The translations under genes were made by a program, and so were the position numbers. A model generated the notes under the pieces. It saw only the letters and a list, made by a program, of their open reading frames with translations, made no database searches and was not told the DNA's origin. From NCBI GenBank assembly GCA_012103455.1, contig WLWT01000001.1:3231288-3295287 (forward strand): a stretch of 64,000 nucleotides of DNA. The letters run 5' to 3'. Below, piece after piece: positions 53,322-62,683 of the stretch (positions within the stretch are counted from its first letter, which is position 1; the number at the start of each line of letters is the position of its first letter). The DNA comes from Gammaproteobacteria bacterium. Its GTDB lineage: Bacteria; Pseudomonadota; Gammaproteobacteria; HK1.

Positions 53322-53462
53322 GGGGCGCCTCTAAAAATGCACTTTTTCCGCGATTGCGGCGTCAGCGCCGTGCTCGAATCCTCGTGTATGACTATACACT
53401 GCGGTTCTGCGCACGGTGCTTCCTTGCACTCACGAAAAAATGACTATTTTTAGCAGGTGCCC
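53322..53462 (+). mobile_element. MITE-like element, copy 10
   Basis: GGGCGCCTCTAAAAATGC ... TTTTTAGCAGGTGCCC, between the ATPase gene and the binding-protein gene. Its right end abuts the ATPase stop codon (TAA at 53465-53463). Confidence 0.85.
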
Positions 53463-55322
53463 TTATTGCAGTTGCATGATGGTTTGATGGCAGGCGATGA
53501 CATGCCCGCCGTCCAGTTCGCGCACCGGTGGTGCCTCGCGGTCACAAGTGCCTTCGATCATCTGCGGGCAGCGGGTGTGGAAAGGACAGCCGCGAAGCCC
53601 GATGTCCACGATGTCCGCCATGGCCTGCTGCGCCTCTGCCGTGGCGCGGTAATCCTCCAGCCAGCCGGTGTGCAGTTGCGGGACGGAGCCTAGCAACAGG
53701 CGCGTATACGGATGAAACGGTGGTGACAGTACCGCCTGCGTGGATCCTTGTTCGGCCACCCGCCCGGCATACAACACGACGACGCGATCGGCGAACGAGG
53801 CTACCGTCGATAGATCATGGCTGATGAATACAAACGCCGTATGCAGTTGCCGGCGCAGCGATTTCAGCAGCTCAATGATGGCCGCGCCTACCACCGTATC
53901 CAGCGCCGAGGTGACCTCATCGCACAAAATCACGTCCGGCTCGGCGGCCAGCGCCCGTGCCAGATTGACCCGTTGTTTCTGGCCACCGGATAGCTCGTGC
54001 GGATAGCGGTCGGCGAAATCGGCGGGCAATTCCACCATCGCCAACAACTCTTCAACGCGCTGGCGGCGCTCGCCCGCGCCCAGCCCCATATAAAACTCCA
54101 GCGGCCGGCCGAGCGCATGGCCGATCTTCTTCTTCGGATTGAAGGCGACATCGGGCATCTGGAGCACCAACTGCACCCGCTGTAGTGCCTGCTTGGTGCG
54201 GTTTTTGACCTCCGCGGCAAGAGCAGCCCCATCCAATAGCACCTCGCCGGCGAATGCCGGTAACAACCCCGAGATGACCCGGGCCAGGGTCGATTTGCCA
54301 CAACCCGATTCGCCAATGATGCCCACCGCCTGGCCAGGAGGCACGTCGAGATCCACGTCGAATAACACCTGCATACCGGGGGGCGGGCCATAACCGGCAC
54401 TGATGCCACGCACGCAAAGCACGGGCTGAGGTGCCTCTTGATAGCAGTCATCTGCATCACTGAGGGCTGCATCACTGAGGGCTTCGGTACTGGCGGCTTC
54501 GGTGTTGATGGCCTTGGTATTGACAGCTTTGGGCGGCGGGCGCACGGCCGCCATCAGTTGGCGGGTGTAGTCATGCGCCGGTTCGTGAATGATTTGCTCA
54601 ACCGGCCCCTGCTCCATGATCCGGCCGTGGCGCAGCACGATGATGCGATCGGCCATCTGCGCGACAACGGCCAAGTCGTGGCTCACATAAAGAGCCGCCG
54701 CGCCAGCGTCACGCAGCGCATCCTTGAATGCGGCCAACACTTCCACCTGCGTGGTGACATCGATAGCAGTCGTCGGCTCGTCGAAGACCAATAGGTCCGG
54801 CCCGCACGACATGGCCATCGAAGCGGCTAGGCGCTGCAATTGCCCACCGCTCACCTGGTGCGGGTATTTACCGCCTATACGCTCGGGCTGCGGCAGCCGC
54901 ATGCGCCGCGCCCGTTCCACCAAATGCGCTTGCGCCTGCGAGCGGGAATAAACCCGATGCACCAGCGGCGCCTCGGTGATCTGAGCACCTAGGGTGTGGG
55001 CAGCATTAAAAGCGGCGGCCGCCGACTGTGGCACATACGCGCTGCGGCTCCCGCGCAGCGCGCGCTTGTGCTCCAGGCTGGTAGCCAAGATGGACTCGCC
55101 ATCGAACACCACCTCGCCGCCGACGAAGCGGCACCCGGGCCGCGCGTAAGCCATCGCAGCGAGCGCGATGGTCGATTTGCCAGCGCCGGACTCGCCGATA
55201 AGAGCGACGACTTCACCACGGCTCACTTGCACGCACACCCCATCCACTATGGCTTGCCAGCCGCCGTGAGGCAGGCGCCCTTCCATGCGCAAGTCACGGA
55301 TGTCCAGCAGCGGCCTGCTCAT
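53463..55322 (-). CDS. ABC transporter, fused double ATPase (DppD-DppF-type)
   Basis: 619 residues with two nucleotide-binding domains. First: Walker A GESGAGKST about residue 43, signature VSGGQLQRLA, Walker B LLVFDEPT. Second: GESGCGKST about residue 335, LSGGQKQRVNLA, VILCDEVTSALD. The C-terminal FHTRCPQMIEGTCDREAP is the oligopeptide-transporter C-terminal motif with conserved Cys. Between the domains, short in-frame duplications encode NTKAINTEAASTEALSDAAL. It powers uptake through the two permeases, which overlap it at the 5' side. Confidence 0.92.
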   Translation of the reverse strand: MSRPLLDIRDLRMEGRLPHGGWQAIVDGVCVQVSRGEVVALIGESGAGKSTIALAAMAYARPGCRFVGGEVVFDGESILATSLEHKRALRGSRSAYVPQSAAAAFNAAHTLGAQITEAPLVHRVYSRSQAQAHLVERARRMRLPQPERIGGKYPHQVSGGQLQRLAASMAMSCGPDLLVFDEPTTAIDVTTQVEVLAAFKDALRDAGAAALYVSHDLAVVAQMADRIIVLRHGRIMEQGPVEQIIHEPAHDYTRQLMAAVRPPPKAVNTKAINTEAASTEALSDAALSDADDCYQEAPQPVLCVRGISAGYGPPPGMQVLFDVDLDVPPGQAVGIIGESGCGKSTLARVISGLLPAFAGEVLLDGAALAAEVKNRTKQALQRVQLVLQMPDVAFNPKKKIGHALGRPLEFYMGLGAGERRQRVEELLAMVELPADFADRYPHELSGGQKQRVNLARALAAEPDVILCDEVTSALDTVVGAAIIELLKSLRRQLHTAFVFISHDLSTVASFADRVVVLYAGRVAEQGSTQAVLSPPFHPYTRLLLGSVPQLHTGWLEDYRATAEAQQAMADIVDIGLRGCPFHTRCPQMIEGTCDREAPPVRELDGGHVIACHQTIMQLQ

Positions 55323-56182
55323 TTGATCAGCTCATCGGAGATATCCCGCTGCGAGCGGGACAGATTCCAATCGACCAGGAAGTTGATCGACAACGTAACG
55401 GAGAATATCGCCAAGGCCGGCAGAAACAACGCGGCCGAGCCGATGTGGATGCCAGTCATGTTCTCCTTGACCATCGAGCCCCAATCCGCGTGCGGTGGCT
55501 GCACGCCTAAACCTAGAAAAGACAGTGCGCTCAACAACAAAATCGAGAAGGTAAAACGCAAGCCGAAATCGGTGGAAAGCGGAATGAACGCATTCGGCAG
55601 CACTTCGTTCCACAGGATCCACCACAAGCTCTCGCCACGGGCACGGGCCACCTCCACGAAATCCTGCGTCATGATATTGACGGCCAGTGCCCGCGAGATG
55701 CGAAACACCCGCGTGGCCTCGATAAAGCCGATGGCACACACCAATGCCGGTAACGAAGTGCCGAAAATGGACACGATCAACAACGCTAACATGATGGTGG
55801 GAAACGAAATAAAAGCGTCCACGGTGCGGCTGATGACAGTGTCTACCCAGCGCCCGGCAATACCTGCCACAAAGCCGCCGACCACGCCCAAACAAAACGC
55901 CAAAACCGTCGCAAGCAGCGCCAACCCGAGGGTAGTCTGGGCGCCATAAAACAGCCTGGAGAGCAGATCGCGCCCTAGATAATCCGTGCCCAGTAGACCG
56001 TCCTGCCCCAAGGCTGCGAAAGAGGCACTGGAAATGATCTCGCTCTCGGTGCGGGGCGCCAGATAGGGCGCGAACAGCGCCACCACCAGCCAGAACAGCA
56101 AAATAAGTATGCACACTGCGCCATAGATGCCAAAAGACGGCAGATATGACCGCCCCGATCTCGCGGTGGGCGCGGTGCTCAT
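55319..56182 (-). CDS. ABC transporter permease (DppC-type)
   Basis: 287 residues from ATG 56182, which overlaps the preceding permease stop (ATGA); longer frames upstream are not used. Six membrane helices and the inner-membrane coupling motif EVARARGESLWWILWNEVLP. GLLGTDYLGRDLLSRL near the N-terminus is the DppC signature. It overlaps the ATPase gene by 4 bases. Confidence 0.92.
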   Translation of the reverse strand: MSTAPTARSGRSYLPSFGIYGAVCILILLFWLVVALFAPYLAPRTESEIISSASFAALGQDGLLGTDYLGRDLLSRLFYGAQTTLGLALLATVLAFCLGVVGGFVAGIAGRWVDTVISRTVDAFISFPTIMLALLIVSIFGTSLPALVCAIGFIEATRVFRISRALAVNIMTQDFVEVARARGESLWWILWNEVLPNAFIPLSTDFGLRFTFSILLLSALSFLGLGVQPPHADWGSMVKENMTGIHIGSAALFLPALAIFSVTLSINFLVDWNLSRSQRDISDELIK

Positions 56183-57129
56183 CGCGGATGTCTGAGCCTG
56201 GGATTGGACACGATCGAGGCCACATCGGCGATCAGATAAAACCCCACATAGACAGCGCAGAACAACATGGCACACGCTTGAACCACCGGGATATCACGGC
56301 TTTGCACCCCATCGACCATGAGCTTGGCCAGCCCAGGGAAAGAAAAAATCACCTCCACCACGACGACGCCCGTGATCAGATAAGCGAGGTTGATCGCGAT
56401 CACATTCACGATGGGGGCGAACGCATTGGGCAATGCATGCCACAGCACAATGCGCATGCGCGGTACACCTTTCAGGATGGCCATCTCGATAGCTGGCGAC
56501 GTCATAACGTTGAGCACCGCGCTTCGGGTCATGCGCGTCATCGGTGCGAGTACGGCGAAGGTTAGCGTCAATACGGGTAGAAATAACGCCCTAAAGTACT
56601 GCTCTAGCGTGGCCGTATCGGATAGATATGAGATCGCCGGTACCCAGCGCAAGGTCACCGCGAACACCAACACCAGCAGCGTGGCGAGCAAGAACTCGGG
56701 GCCGGAGATGACACACAGCGTTACCACCGTGATAGCGCGATCATACAAGGAACCCGGATACATCGCCGCGGCGAGACCCAGCGACAATGCCAGCGGTACG
56801 GCGAGCAGCGCGGTCACGCCGCCCAACAACAAAGTACTGGGAATGCGCTGCGCCATCAGCTCGGAGATGGCCCGGCCAGTGCCTAGCGCCTCACCGAGAT
56901 CACCACTTACAAACCCGGCCAACCAGTCCAGGTATCGCACTACCGCCGGGCGCTCCAGGCCAAGCTCCGCGCGGATCACGGCCAAGGTCTGCGGTGTCGC
57001 ACCCTGCCCCAAGATCGCCTCGGCGACGTCACCGGGCAAGATCTCGATGCCGAAAAACACCAACATCGACACGACTAACACCGTAGCGGCCCCTAGCAGT
57101 AACCGGCGAATAATCAGGCGTGCGATCAA
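56179..57129 (-). CDS. ABC transporter permease (DppB-type)
   Basis: 316 residues: the N-terminal RLIIRRLLLGAATVLVVSML and GQGATPQTLAVIRAELGLER are DppB signatures; the coupling motif is AILKGVPRMRIVLWHALPNA. Six helices. First gene of the transporter operon, followed by the second permease, double ATPase and, beyond a MITE, the binding protein. Confidence 0.92.
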   Translation of the reverse strand: MIARLIIRRLLLGAATVLVVSMLVFFGIEILPGDVAEAILGQGATPQTLAVIRAELGLERPAVVRYLDWLAGFVSGDLGEALGTGRAISELMAQRIPSTLLLGGVTALLAVPLALSLGLAAAMYPGSLYDRAITVVTLCVISGPEFLLATLLVLVFAVTLRWVPAISYLSDTATLEQYFRALFLPVLTLTFAVLAPMTRMTRSAVLNVMTSPAIEMAILKGVPRMRIVLWHALPNAFAPIVNVIAINLAYLITGVVVVEVIFSFPGLAKLMVDGVQSRDIPVVQACAMLFCAVYVGFYLIADVASIVSNPRLRHPR

Positions 57130-57486
57130 TAGTTTATGTCCCCACGGCCGGCGGCGCGGTACACCACCGAAGCGGGCCGCGGGCGTCTCCCCCGAGCTTG
57201 TACGCCGGTACTATGCGCAATCCGGCCCTGCTTGACAACGAGCAGTCAAAACCATGCAGCCGGCCTCCAGGGATAGTGCTTGCTGTTATGACGAGGCTCT
57301 TCAACATCGCCCAACGCGGTCTTTCGCGTCCGGCCCGAGCATGGCGGCGTTGGCCAGTTCACTGCATTCGAAGTGAACGAAGCGCCCCGCATCCTGCGCA
57401 TAGCCAACGACCGGATTGCGGCAGTAGTCCCGAGATTGTCCGCCCACGCGCGCAACAAGACGGGACCATGCCGTTTTGTCGATCAG
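57130..57486. other. Gene-free stretch upstream of the transporter operon
   Basis: 357 bases; a 70-codon open frame on the minus strand (57246-57458) shows no family resemblance. I see no promoter or repeat. Confidence 0.4.
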
Positions 57487-58056
57487 CTAGCTACGCTGCT
57501 CGATATGGCGCTTAAAGCGAAAAGCGTTTTCCGGTAGAGCTATATCCATGCCGTAGGCATCAGGGCCTACGGCCTCTACCTGGGCAACGATAACGCTGGT
57601 CGCCTGACGCTCGAACGCATCCAGTACCGCCTCGCCAAAAGCTAATGTGTCGTCCACGGCGGCAACATGTTCAAGGCCGGCACCGCGGGCGACCGCCGCC
57701 AGATCAGTGATCCCTTCTGTTGTGTGGGTATCGAATCCACCGGTCGAGAGCAGGCTGCCGTTATCGAAAATAATATGGATAAGATTAGGCGGACGGTAGC
57801 GGGCCAAGGTCGCCAGTCCTCCTAGATTCATGAGCACCGAGCCATCGCCGTCGAGTATGATGACCCGCTCATCAGGCCGGTGCAGGGCCAGGCCCATGCC
57901 GATGGAAGACGCCAGACCCATGGCGTGTTGCAAATAGAAGAAATTCTCGCGGTGACCCAGGTTATACAGCTCTTGGGCGCAAGCGCCCATGATGGTCACG
58001 ACGAGCTTGTCTGCCAACTCCGGGTAGAGCATTTCGATGCAGGTTGCGCGCTTCAC
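57487..58056 (-). CDS. TPP-dependent decarboxylase, C-terminal subunit (sulfopyruvate decarboxylase beta-like)
   Basis: 189 residues with the TPP-pyrophosphate motif LDGDGSVLMNLGGLATLA ... DNGSLLSTGG, and AMGLASSIGMGLAL ahead. Same size and order as ComE of sulfopyruvate decarboxylase or the C-half of phosphonopyruvate decarboxylase. With the preceding alpha subunit it decarboxylates a 3-substituted pyruvate. Substrate (sulfopyruvate or phosphonopyruvate) is not determinable here; no neighbouring sulfolactate or phosphonate genes are seen. Confidence 0.85.
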   Translation of the reverse strand: MKRATCIEMLYPELADKLVVTIMGACAQELYNLGHRENFFYLQHAMGLASSIGMGLALHRPDERVIILDGDGSVLMNLGGLATLARYRPPNLIHIIFDNGSLLSTGGFDTHTTEGITDLAAVARGAGLEHVAAVDDTLAFGEAVLDAFERQATSVIVAQVEAVGPDAYGMDIALPENAFRFKRHIEQRS

Positions 58057-58063
58057 CGATCGG

Positions 58064-58576
58064 CTACACCGCTTCCATCAGCTCGCGCGTCAACAGCAGC
58101 GCAACTGGCGCCAAAGCGCTTTGCGAAAACGTCCAAGCTTGGCGGATTTGCTGTCCCACTTTGGCCGGATCGCGGGCCTGTTCGAAGGGAATGCCGAGGG
58201 CGCGCAAAATCCCTTCAGTGACGATACCGCCGCGGGTGTGCCACGGATGCGGCTCGCCCCAATGGCCACGGTAGGCGATCAGCATGCAAAGGGGTATGTG
58301 ATAGAGCTGGGCTAGCGAAACAAGGCCGTTGACGGCGCCGAACAGTCCATGATTTTGCATCAGCAACATATGCGGCGCCCCGGCGAAATAGGCGCCGGCG
58401 GCAATCCCTATGGCCTCTTCCTCCTTGCACACCTGGACCAGGGTCATCTGCGGATCATTCTCCGCCCGTTGCAATAACAAGCCCAGCCAAGTCTCCGGTA
58501 GCGCCGATAGACTGCGCACGCCAGCCGATTTGATGCCGTCGTAGACGGCTTTCGAGTTGTCGTATGAAACTGTCAT
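58064..58576 (-). CDS. TPP-dependent decarboxylase, N-terminal subunit (sulfopyruvate decarboxylase alpha-like)
   Basis: 170 residues: the pyrimidine-binding half, with LVQVCKEEEAIGIAAGAYFA carrying the conserved Glu that activates TPP, LLMQNHGLFGAVNGLVSL and YRGHWGEPHPWHTRGG. It pairs with the next gene, 7 bases downstream. Start ATG 58576. Confidence 0.85.
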   Translation of the reverse strand: MTVSYDNSKAVYDGIKSAGVRSLSALPETWLGLLLQRAENDPQMTLVQVCKEEEAIGIAAGAYFAGAPHMLLMQNHGLFGAVNGLVSLAQLYHIPLCMLIAYRGHWGEPHPWHTRGGIVTEGILRALGIPFEQARDPAKVGQQIRQAWTFSQSALAPVALLLTRELMEAV

Positions 58577-58625
58577 CGCGCCATGATAGCGCTACCGGCG
58601 AGACCATTCACCCGCACGGTGATTT

Positions 58626-58653
58626 TTGCAGTTCGCCAACAACGGCTTACAAT
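58626..58653 (+). promoter_or_regulatory. Candidate promoter of the CoA-transferase gene
   Basis: TTGCAG (58626-58631), 16 bases, TACAAT (58648-58653), about 60 bases before the ATG at 58714. Confidence 0.5.
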
Positions 58654-58713
58654 CGGCCGCCAGCGAAGCGCGCGGCAGGTTATGTGGTTTTCAATAACTG
58701 AGGTGAAACGCCG

Positions 58714-59916
58714 ATGAGCGGAGAGAATTGCCTGACCGGTCTTAAAGTTCTTGACCTAACCCAGTTCGAGGCGGGGCCCTCGTGCACCGAGGCACTGGCC
58801 TGGCTAGGCGCCGACGTGGTCAAGGTGGAAAATCCGCGGGTGGGCGATCCGGGCCGCGGCATTGGCCGTAGCGGGAGCGAGGTGGATGCTCAATATTTCT
58901 TGCAATACAACTCCAGCAAACGGTCCATTGCGCTCAATTTGAAGGACCCGCAAGGGCTTGAGACCCTCAAACGTCTAGCGGCGCAGGCCGATGTCATGAT
59001 CGAGAACTTTGCGCCCGGCGCCATCGAGCGCCTAGGACTCGGTTATGCCGTCGTCAAAGCCCTCAACCCGGCGATTATCTACTGCCAGATCAAAGGCTTT
59101 GGCGCCGGCACCGAATTCGAGAACAACTTGGCTTTCGACATGATCGCCCAGGCGGTGGGCGGCCTCATGTCCATCACCGGCGAGGAAGACGGTCCGCCGT
59201 GCAAGCCGGGCACGACCGTGGGCGACACCGGCACCGGCATGTTGATGGCCATCTCCATCCTCGGTGCTTATATACGCCGGCTGCGCACCGGCCAGGGCGA
59301 ACACCTGGAGGTGGCGATGCAGGATTCCATCCTGCATTACATCCGCAATGCGTTTACCTACATGGAACGCTCAGGTGGCAAAGCCGCGCCCCGCGCCGGC
59401 TCCAAGACCGTGGGTGGCGGCCAACCGCCCATAGGCGTCTATCCTTGCAAAGGCGGTGGCCCCAACGACTATGTGTACATTTTCACCAGTCCTGCCAATC
59501 CCGAGCATTGGCACCGGCTGTTAGGGGTCATGGGCCGCGAGGATCTAATCGGCGACGAGCGCTTCAGCACACCGGCCGCCCGCACCGAGCACCGGGCCGA
59601 GGTGGACGCACTGGTCTGCGAGTGGACCCGGCAACATGACAAGCACACCGCCATGCGGCTGGTGGGCGCGGCCACGGTTCCTGCCGGCGCGGTGATGGAT
59701 ACCCAAGAGCTAGCCGCTGACAAGAACTTCGAGCAGCGCAACATCCGCCAGACCATGCGCCATCCGCAGGCGGGTGACTATGTCATGACCGGCTGGCCGG
59801 TACGCTTTGGTGGCGAACCGCCGGCGCTAGGTCCCGCTCCGCTGCTGAATGAACACGCCGAAGCAGTCGTGACTGACTGGCTAGACGATGCGTTAGAGGC
59901 GCGTAAGACGGCTTGA
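58714..59916 (+). CDS. CaiB/BaiF CoA-transferase (formyl-CoA transferase-like)
   Basis: 400 residues, family III CoA-transferase: LTGLKVLDLTQFEAGPSCTE at the start, GADVVKVENPRVGDPGR, SSKRSIALNLKDPQGLETL and AFDMIAQAVGGLMSITGEED. The catalytic Asp lies in the KNPRVGDPGR-like/early region of the family. GAGGTG lies 11 bases before the ATG. It is convergent with an oxalyl-CoA-decarboxylase-like gene; the two together (frc/oxc) would break down oxalate, or activate a 2-hydroxyacid for 2-hydroxyacyl-CoA lyase. Neither is certain. Confidence 0.88.
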   Translation: MSGENCLTGLKVLDLTQFEAGPSCTEALAWLGADVVKVENPRVGDPGRGIGRSGSEVDAQYFLQYNSSKRSIALNLKDPQGLETLKRLAAQADVMIENFAPGAIERLGLGYAVVKALNPAIIYCQIKGFGAGTEFENNLAFDMIAQAVGGLMSITGEEDGPPCKPGTTVGDTGTGMLMAISILGAYIRRLRTGQGEHLEVAMQDSILHYIRNAFTYMERSGGKAAPRAGSKTVGGGQPPIGVYPCKGGGPNDYVYIFTSPANPEHWHRLLGVMGREDLIGDERFSTPAARTEHRAEVDALVCEWTRQHDKHTAMRLVGAATVPAGAVMDTQELAADKNFEQRNIRQTMRHPQAGDYVMTGWPVRFGGEPPALGPAPLLNEHAEAVVTDWLDDALEARKTA

Positions 59917-59985
59917 TGTGTTGAATTAAAGCGGGGGGCGTTGAACCAAAGCGGTGGCGCCACGCGCGAGCGCAGCGCCACCTAC

Positions 59986-60033
59986 GATATCCAGCACAGG
60001 CGATATCCAGCACAGGCGATATCCGGCACCGGC
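59986..60033. repeat. Three tandem copies of a 16-base unit
   Basis: GATATCCAGCACAGGC three times, the third diverged, between the convergent CoA-transferase and decarboxylase genes. Confidence 0.85.
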
Positions 60034-60083
60034 CAAAACCAATGCAGGCCAAGGCTCGGTGCCAGCCAAGATCAGTGCGAATT

Positions 60084-61739
60084 TTACGCGTGCCAGGTGA
60101 ACTGCTGTGGCTTGCGGGACGATTGCTGTGAGATGACTACGTTCACAAGCGCCGGGCCGGAAAACTTCATCGCTTCATCAAGAGCTTGGCGCAAGTCTTT
60201 CGGATCCTCCACGAAGAAACCTTTACCGCCAAAATCCTCCATGATCTTGTCGTAGCGGGCACCATAGATAAGCGCGTTGGGCTGCATATTCATCATCGGA
60301 TCATCCGGGATCGATGGCATGCCGGGACCGATGCCGCCGTTGTTCAAAACCACGATCTTGGCGGGGAAGTTGTAGCGCACCAAAGTCTCCATCTCCATGC
60401 CGGAGAAGCCGATGGCCGAATCCCCGGACAGATGGATAACGGGCCGATCCGGATGGACCACGCAGGCAGCGATGGCATGGCCCAGTCCTACCCCCATGGT
60501 GCCGTAGGTGCCCGCGTTCAAGCAGGAACGGGCGTCGGCGACCGGCAACTGGGTAAGACCTATGTCCATGGTGCCAGCGCCTTCAGCGCTTAAGACCGCA
60601 TTGGCAGGCATCCAGGCGGCGACATCACGCAGCGCCCGGTAATAATTGGCCGGCGCTTGATCATCGTCGATCTGCGGCTTGATGGCGGCCGCATTGGTGG
60701 CCATTTTCTCGGCCAGGGCTTCGCGCCACGGCGTGTCTTGCGGATAAAACCACTGCCGGTTGCCGAGGGCTGAATTGATCTGCCCCATGATGGCTTTGCC
60801 GTCGCCCACCAGCGCCACTGCCGATTGCTTGTTGTGGCCGATCTCCTCGGGCGCGATGTCGAGTTGAATAACTTTGACGTCCTTGGAGAAGCGTGGCGGC
60901 AAGCCGAAATGGAAAATCCAGTTGAAGCGCGCGCCCATCAGAAACACCACATCCGCTTGCTGTAAGGCCAGGGTACGCGCCGCCGCCGCTGATAGGGGAT
61001 GGTCGTCGGGCACCACGCCCTTACCCATGGGCGAGCGTATGAAAGGCAATTGAGTCCGGTCTATAAACTCGCGCACCTCGTCCTCGGCACGCGCCCAAGC
61101 CATGCCCTTACCCACCAGAACTAAAGGCCGCGCGGCCGTCTCCAGCAGATCCAACGCCGCGTCCACGCTCTGCGTTGGCGCAGTCATACGCGGCGGCTGC
61201 GGGGCCCGCTCCACCTGCACCACATCATCCAAGTCGCAAGTGCCTTGGATGATGTCGTCGGGCATGTCCAGATAACACGCACCCGGGCGTCCATACAGAG
61301 CATGGCGGGTCGCCATCTCGACGTAGTAGGGGATGCGCCGCACGCTCTCTATGCCGTGGGCGAATTTACAAAACGGCGAAGCGATCAGCACCTGGCGCTC
61401 CTCTTGGAATGCGCCCATGCCACCACGGTAGGTCTCCGAGGCACCGCCGATCAAGATCATCGGCCAGCAGTTTTGCTGCGCGTTGGCAAGACCGGCCAGA
61501 CCATGCACTACACCGGGACCGGTGACGACGATGCAAGCGCCGGGGCGGCCCGTCATATAGCCGTACGCCTGCGCCGCGTAGGAGGCGGCCTGCTCATTGC
61601 GCATGCCGATATAAGCGATACCTTCCTTCTGCGCCGCCGCCGCGATCGGGCCGACGGGAAATCCAACCACCCCGAACAGGTGGTCAATACCCTGTTGTTT
61701 GAGGCTTCTAGCGATCAGTGTGGCGCCATCAATCTGGCT
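60084..61739 (-). CDS. TPP-dependent oxalyl-CoA decarboxylase / 2-hydroxyacyl-CoA lyase-like enzyme
   Basis: 551 residues from ATG 61739 (GAGGA ahead; 61772 is also in frame). Acetolactate-synthase superfamily: YIGMRNEQAASYAAQAYGYM with the TPP Glu, CIVVTGPGVVHGLAGLANAQ, GDSAIGFSGMEMETLVRYN with NNGG (pyrophosphate motif). GGASETYRGGMGAFQEERQV is typical of the oxalyl-CoA decarboxylase group. It would decarboxylate oxalyl-CoA to formyl-CoA, matching the CoA-transferase opposite it. A 2-hydroxyacyl-CoA lyase role is the alternative. Confidence 0.88.
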   Translation of the reverse strand, partial: SQIDGATLIARSLKQQGIDHLFGVVGFPVGPIAAAAQKEGIAYIGMRNEQAASYAAQAYGYMTGRPGACIVVTGPGVVHGLAGLANAQQNCWPMILIGGASETYRGGMGAFQEERQVLIASPFCKFAHGIESVRRIPYYVEMATRHALYGRPGACYLDMPDDIIQGTCDLDDVVQVERAPQPPRMTAPTQSVDAALDLLETAARPLVLVGKGMAWARAEDEVREFIDRTQLPFIRSPMGKGVVPDDHPLSAAAARTLALQQADVVFLMGARFNWIFHFGLPPRFSKDVKVIQLDIAPEEIGHNKQSAVALVGDGKAIMGQINSALGNRQWFYPQDTPWREALAEKMATNAAAIKPQIDDDQAPANYYRALRDVAAWMPANAVLSAEGAGTMDIGLTQLPVADARSCLNAGTYGTMGVGLGHAIAACVVHPDRPVIHLSGDSAIGFSGMEMETLVRYNFPAKIVVLNNGGIGPGMPSIPDDPMMNMQPNALIYGARYDKIMEDFGGKGFFVEDPKDLRQALDEAMKFSGPALVNVVISQQSSRKPQQFTWHA

Positions 61740-61892
61740 CATGTATTCAATCCTCGTCACCAAAAGTTGCATCCATCAGATTAGCTGCGAATGGCGCGCA
61801 AGGGAAAGTGGGAATACAGCGGGCTGCCAAGCTTATGGCGTATTGTGAGGATAGCTTTTGACCGTCAGCCTGAAGCTGCATCCTGAAACAGA

Positions 61893-62280
61893 AGTGGACC
61901 CGGAAAATTGGACAGCCCATTAAGTGTGCTCCTTATGCTGATCAGGCCGCCCTTGATGCGCCGACCTGAGCCAAGGTACACCGCATCCGGGGTGCATCGG
62001 TCCAGTGCACTGTGGTGGCGCCTGGCATTATAGAATTGGAACTATCGAGCCAGCCCTGCTCGTCACTGTGCGGGTGTCTCATAGGCGCGCAGAGACACCT
62101 CATACCTCTTCGGCGCTATCGACCCAGCGCCTTTTCCAATCCTGGCTCTGATTGGCATGGACATCGAATGGCTCTGCTAGCACAGCCAAAGTACGTTCGT
62201 TCTGCAACGCCGCCAGGGCCCACTTTGGCTTTGAATGCAGGGCAATGATTACGTCGTTTTCTTCCGGTCATCTTCTGCTC
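61893..62280 (-). mobile_element. IS3-family remnant
   Basis: Minus strand: an OrfA fragment (MTGRKRRNHCPAFKAKV; after a shift ALAALQNERTLAVLAEPFDV) and, after a large deletion, the end of OrfB (YNARRHHSALDRCTPDAVY), then the terminal GGCTGTCCAATTTTCCGGGTC. Typical IS3 end and gene order; the DDE core is lost. Confidence 0.8.
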
Positions 62281-62354
62281 CTATTCGCATCATCGTCACG
62301 CAGAAGATCCACTTAATCGGCGCTGATCCTTGTCTAGGCTATGAGGACCACCTC

Positions 62355-62383
62355 AGACGCAGTCCCTGAAATTTTTGTTATGC
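62355..62383 (-). repeat. attC half-site next to the IS3 remnant
   Basis: GGCATAAC followed by AAAAATTTCAGGGACTGCG (minus strand), the start of an attC similar to the one at 43.2 kb; the other half is lost where the IS3 sequence begins. Confidence 0.6.
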
Positions 62384-62395
62384 CCCGTGCCTGAG

Positions 62396-62683
62396 TTATC
62401 GTAGTTCTTGAAATACTTCTGGGCATTGCTCTGCGATTCTTAGCAGTGCTTTTGCAGGACCTTGCGGGGTTCGGCGGCCTTGTTCCCAGTCTTGTATGGT
62501 TCTTATGCTGACACCCATAAAACCTGCAAACGCTGACTGAGAAAGTTTTAATTTTTTTCTAATCTCTTTAGCCGGTGATGGCTCTGAAAGAATAGAGGTT
62601 TTAAGCTTGTCTTCACCGGACTTAAAAGCCTTAATTTCCTCAATACCATCCAAAATTTCTTGGCCTATATCTCGTTCATTCAT
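62396..62683 (-). CDS. XRE-family antitoxin (NadS/HigA-like), cassette gene
   Basis: 95 residues from ATG 62683 (GGAGG 11 bases ahead; a longer start at 62701 is weaker). The C-terminal helix-turn-helix KLKLSQSAFAGFMGVSIRTI then QDWEQGRRTP is of the NadS/HigA-2 type, preceded by a helical toxin-binding segment. It overlaps the toxin gene by 8 bases. The antitoxin neutralises and represses; the palindrome upstream of the toxin is the likely operator. Confidence 0.9.
   Translation of the reverse strand: MNERDIGQEILDGIEEIKAFKSGEDKLKTSILSEPSPAKEIRKKLKLSQSAFAGFMGVSIRTIQDWEQGRRTPQGPAKALLRIAEQCPEVFQELR

Noticed and set aside
57246..57458. 70-codon open frame between operons
   Set aside because: No ribosome site, no family resemblance; the composition looks like chance coding in GC-rich DNA.
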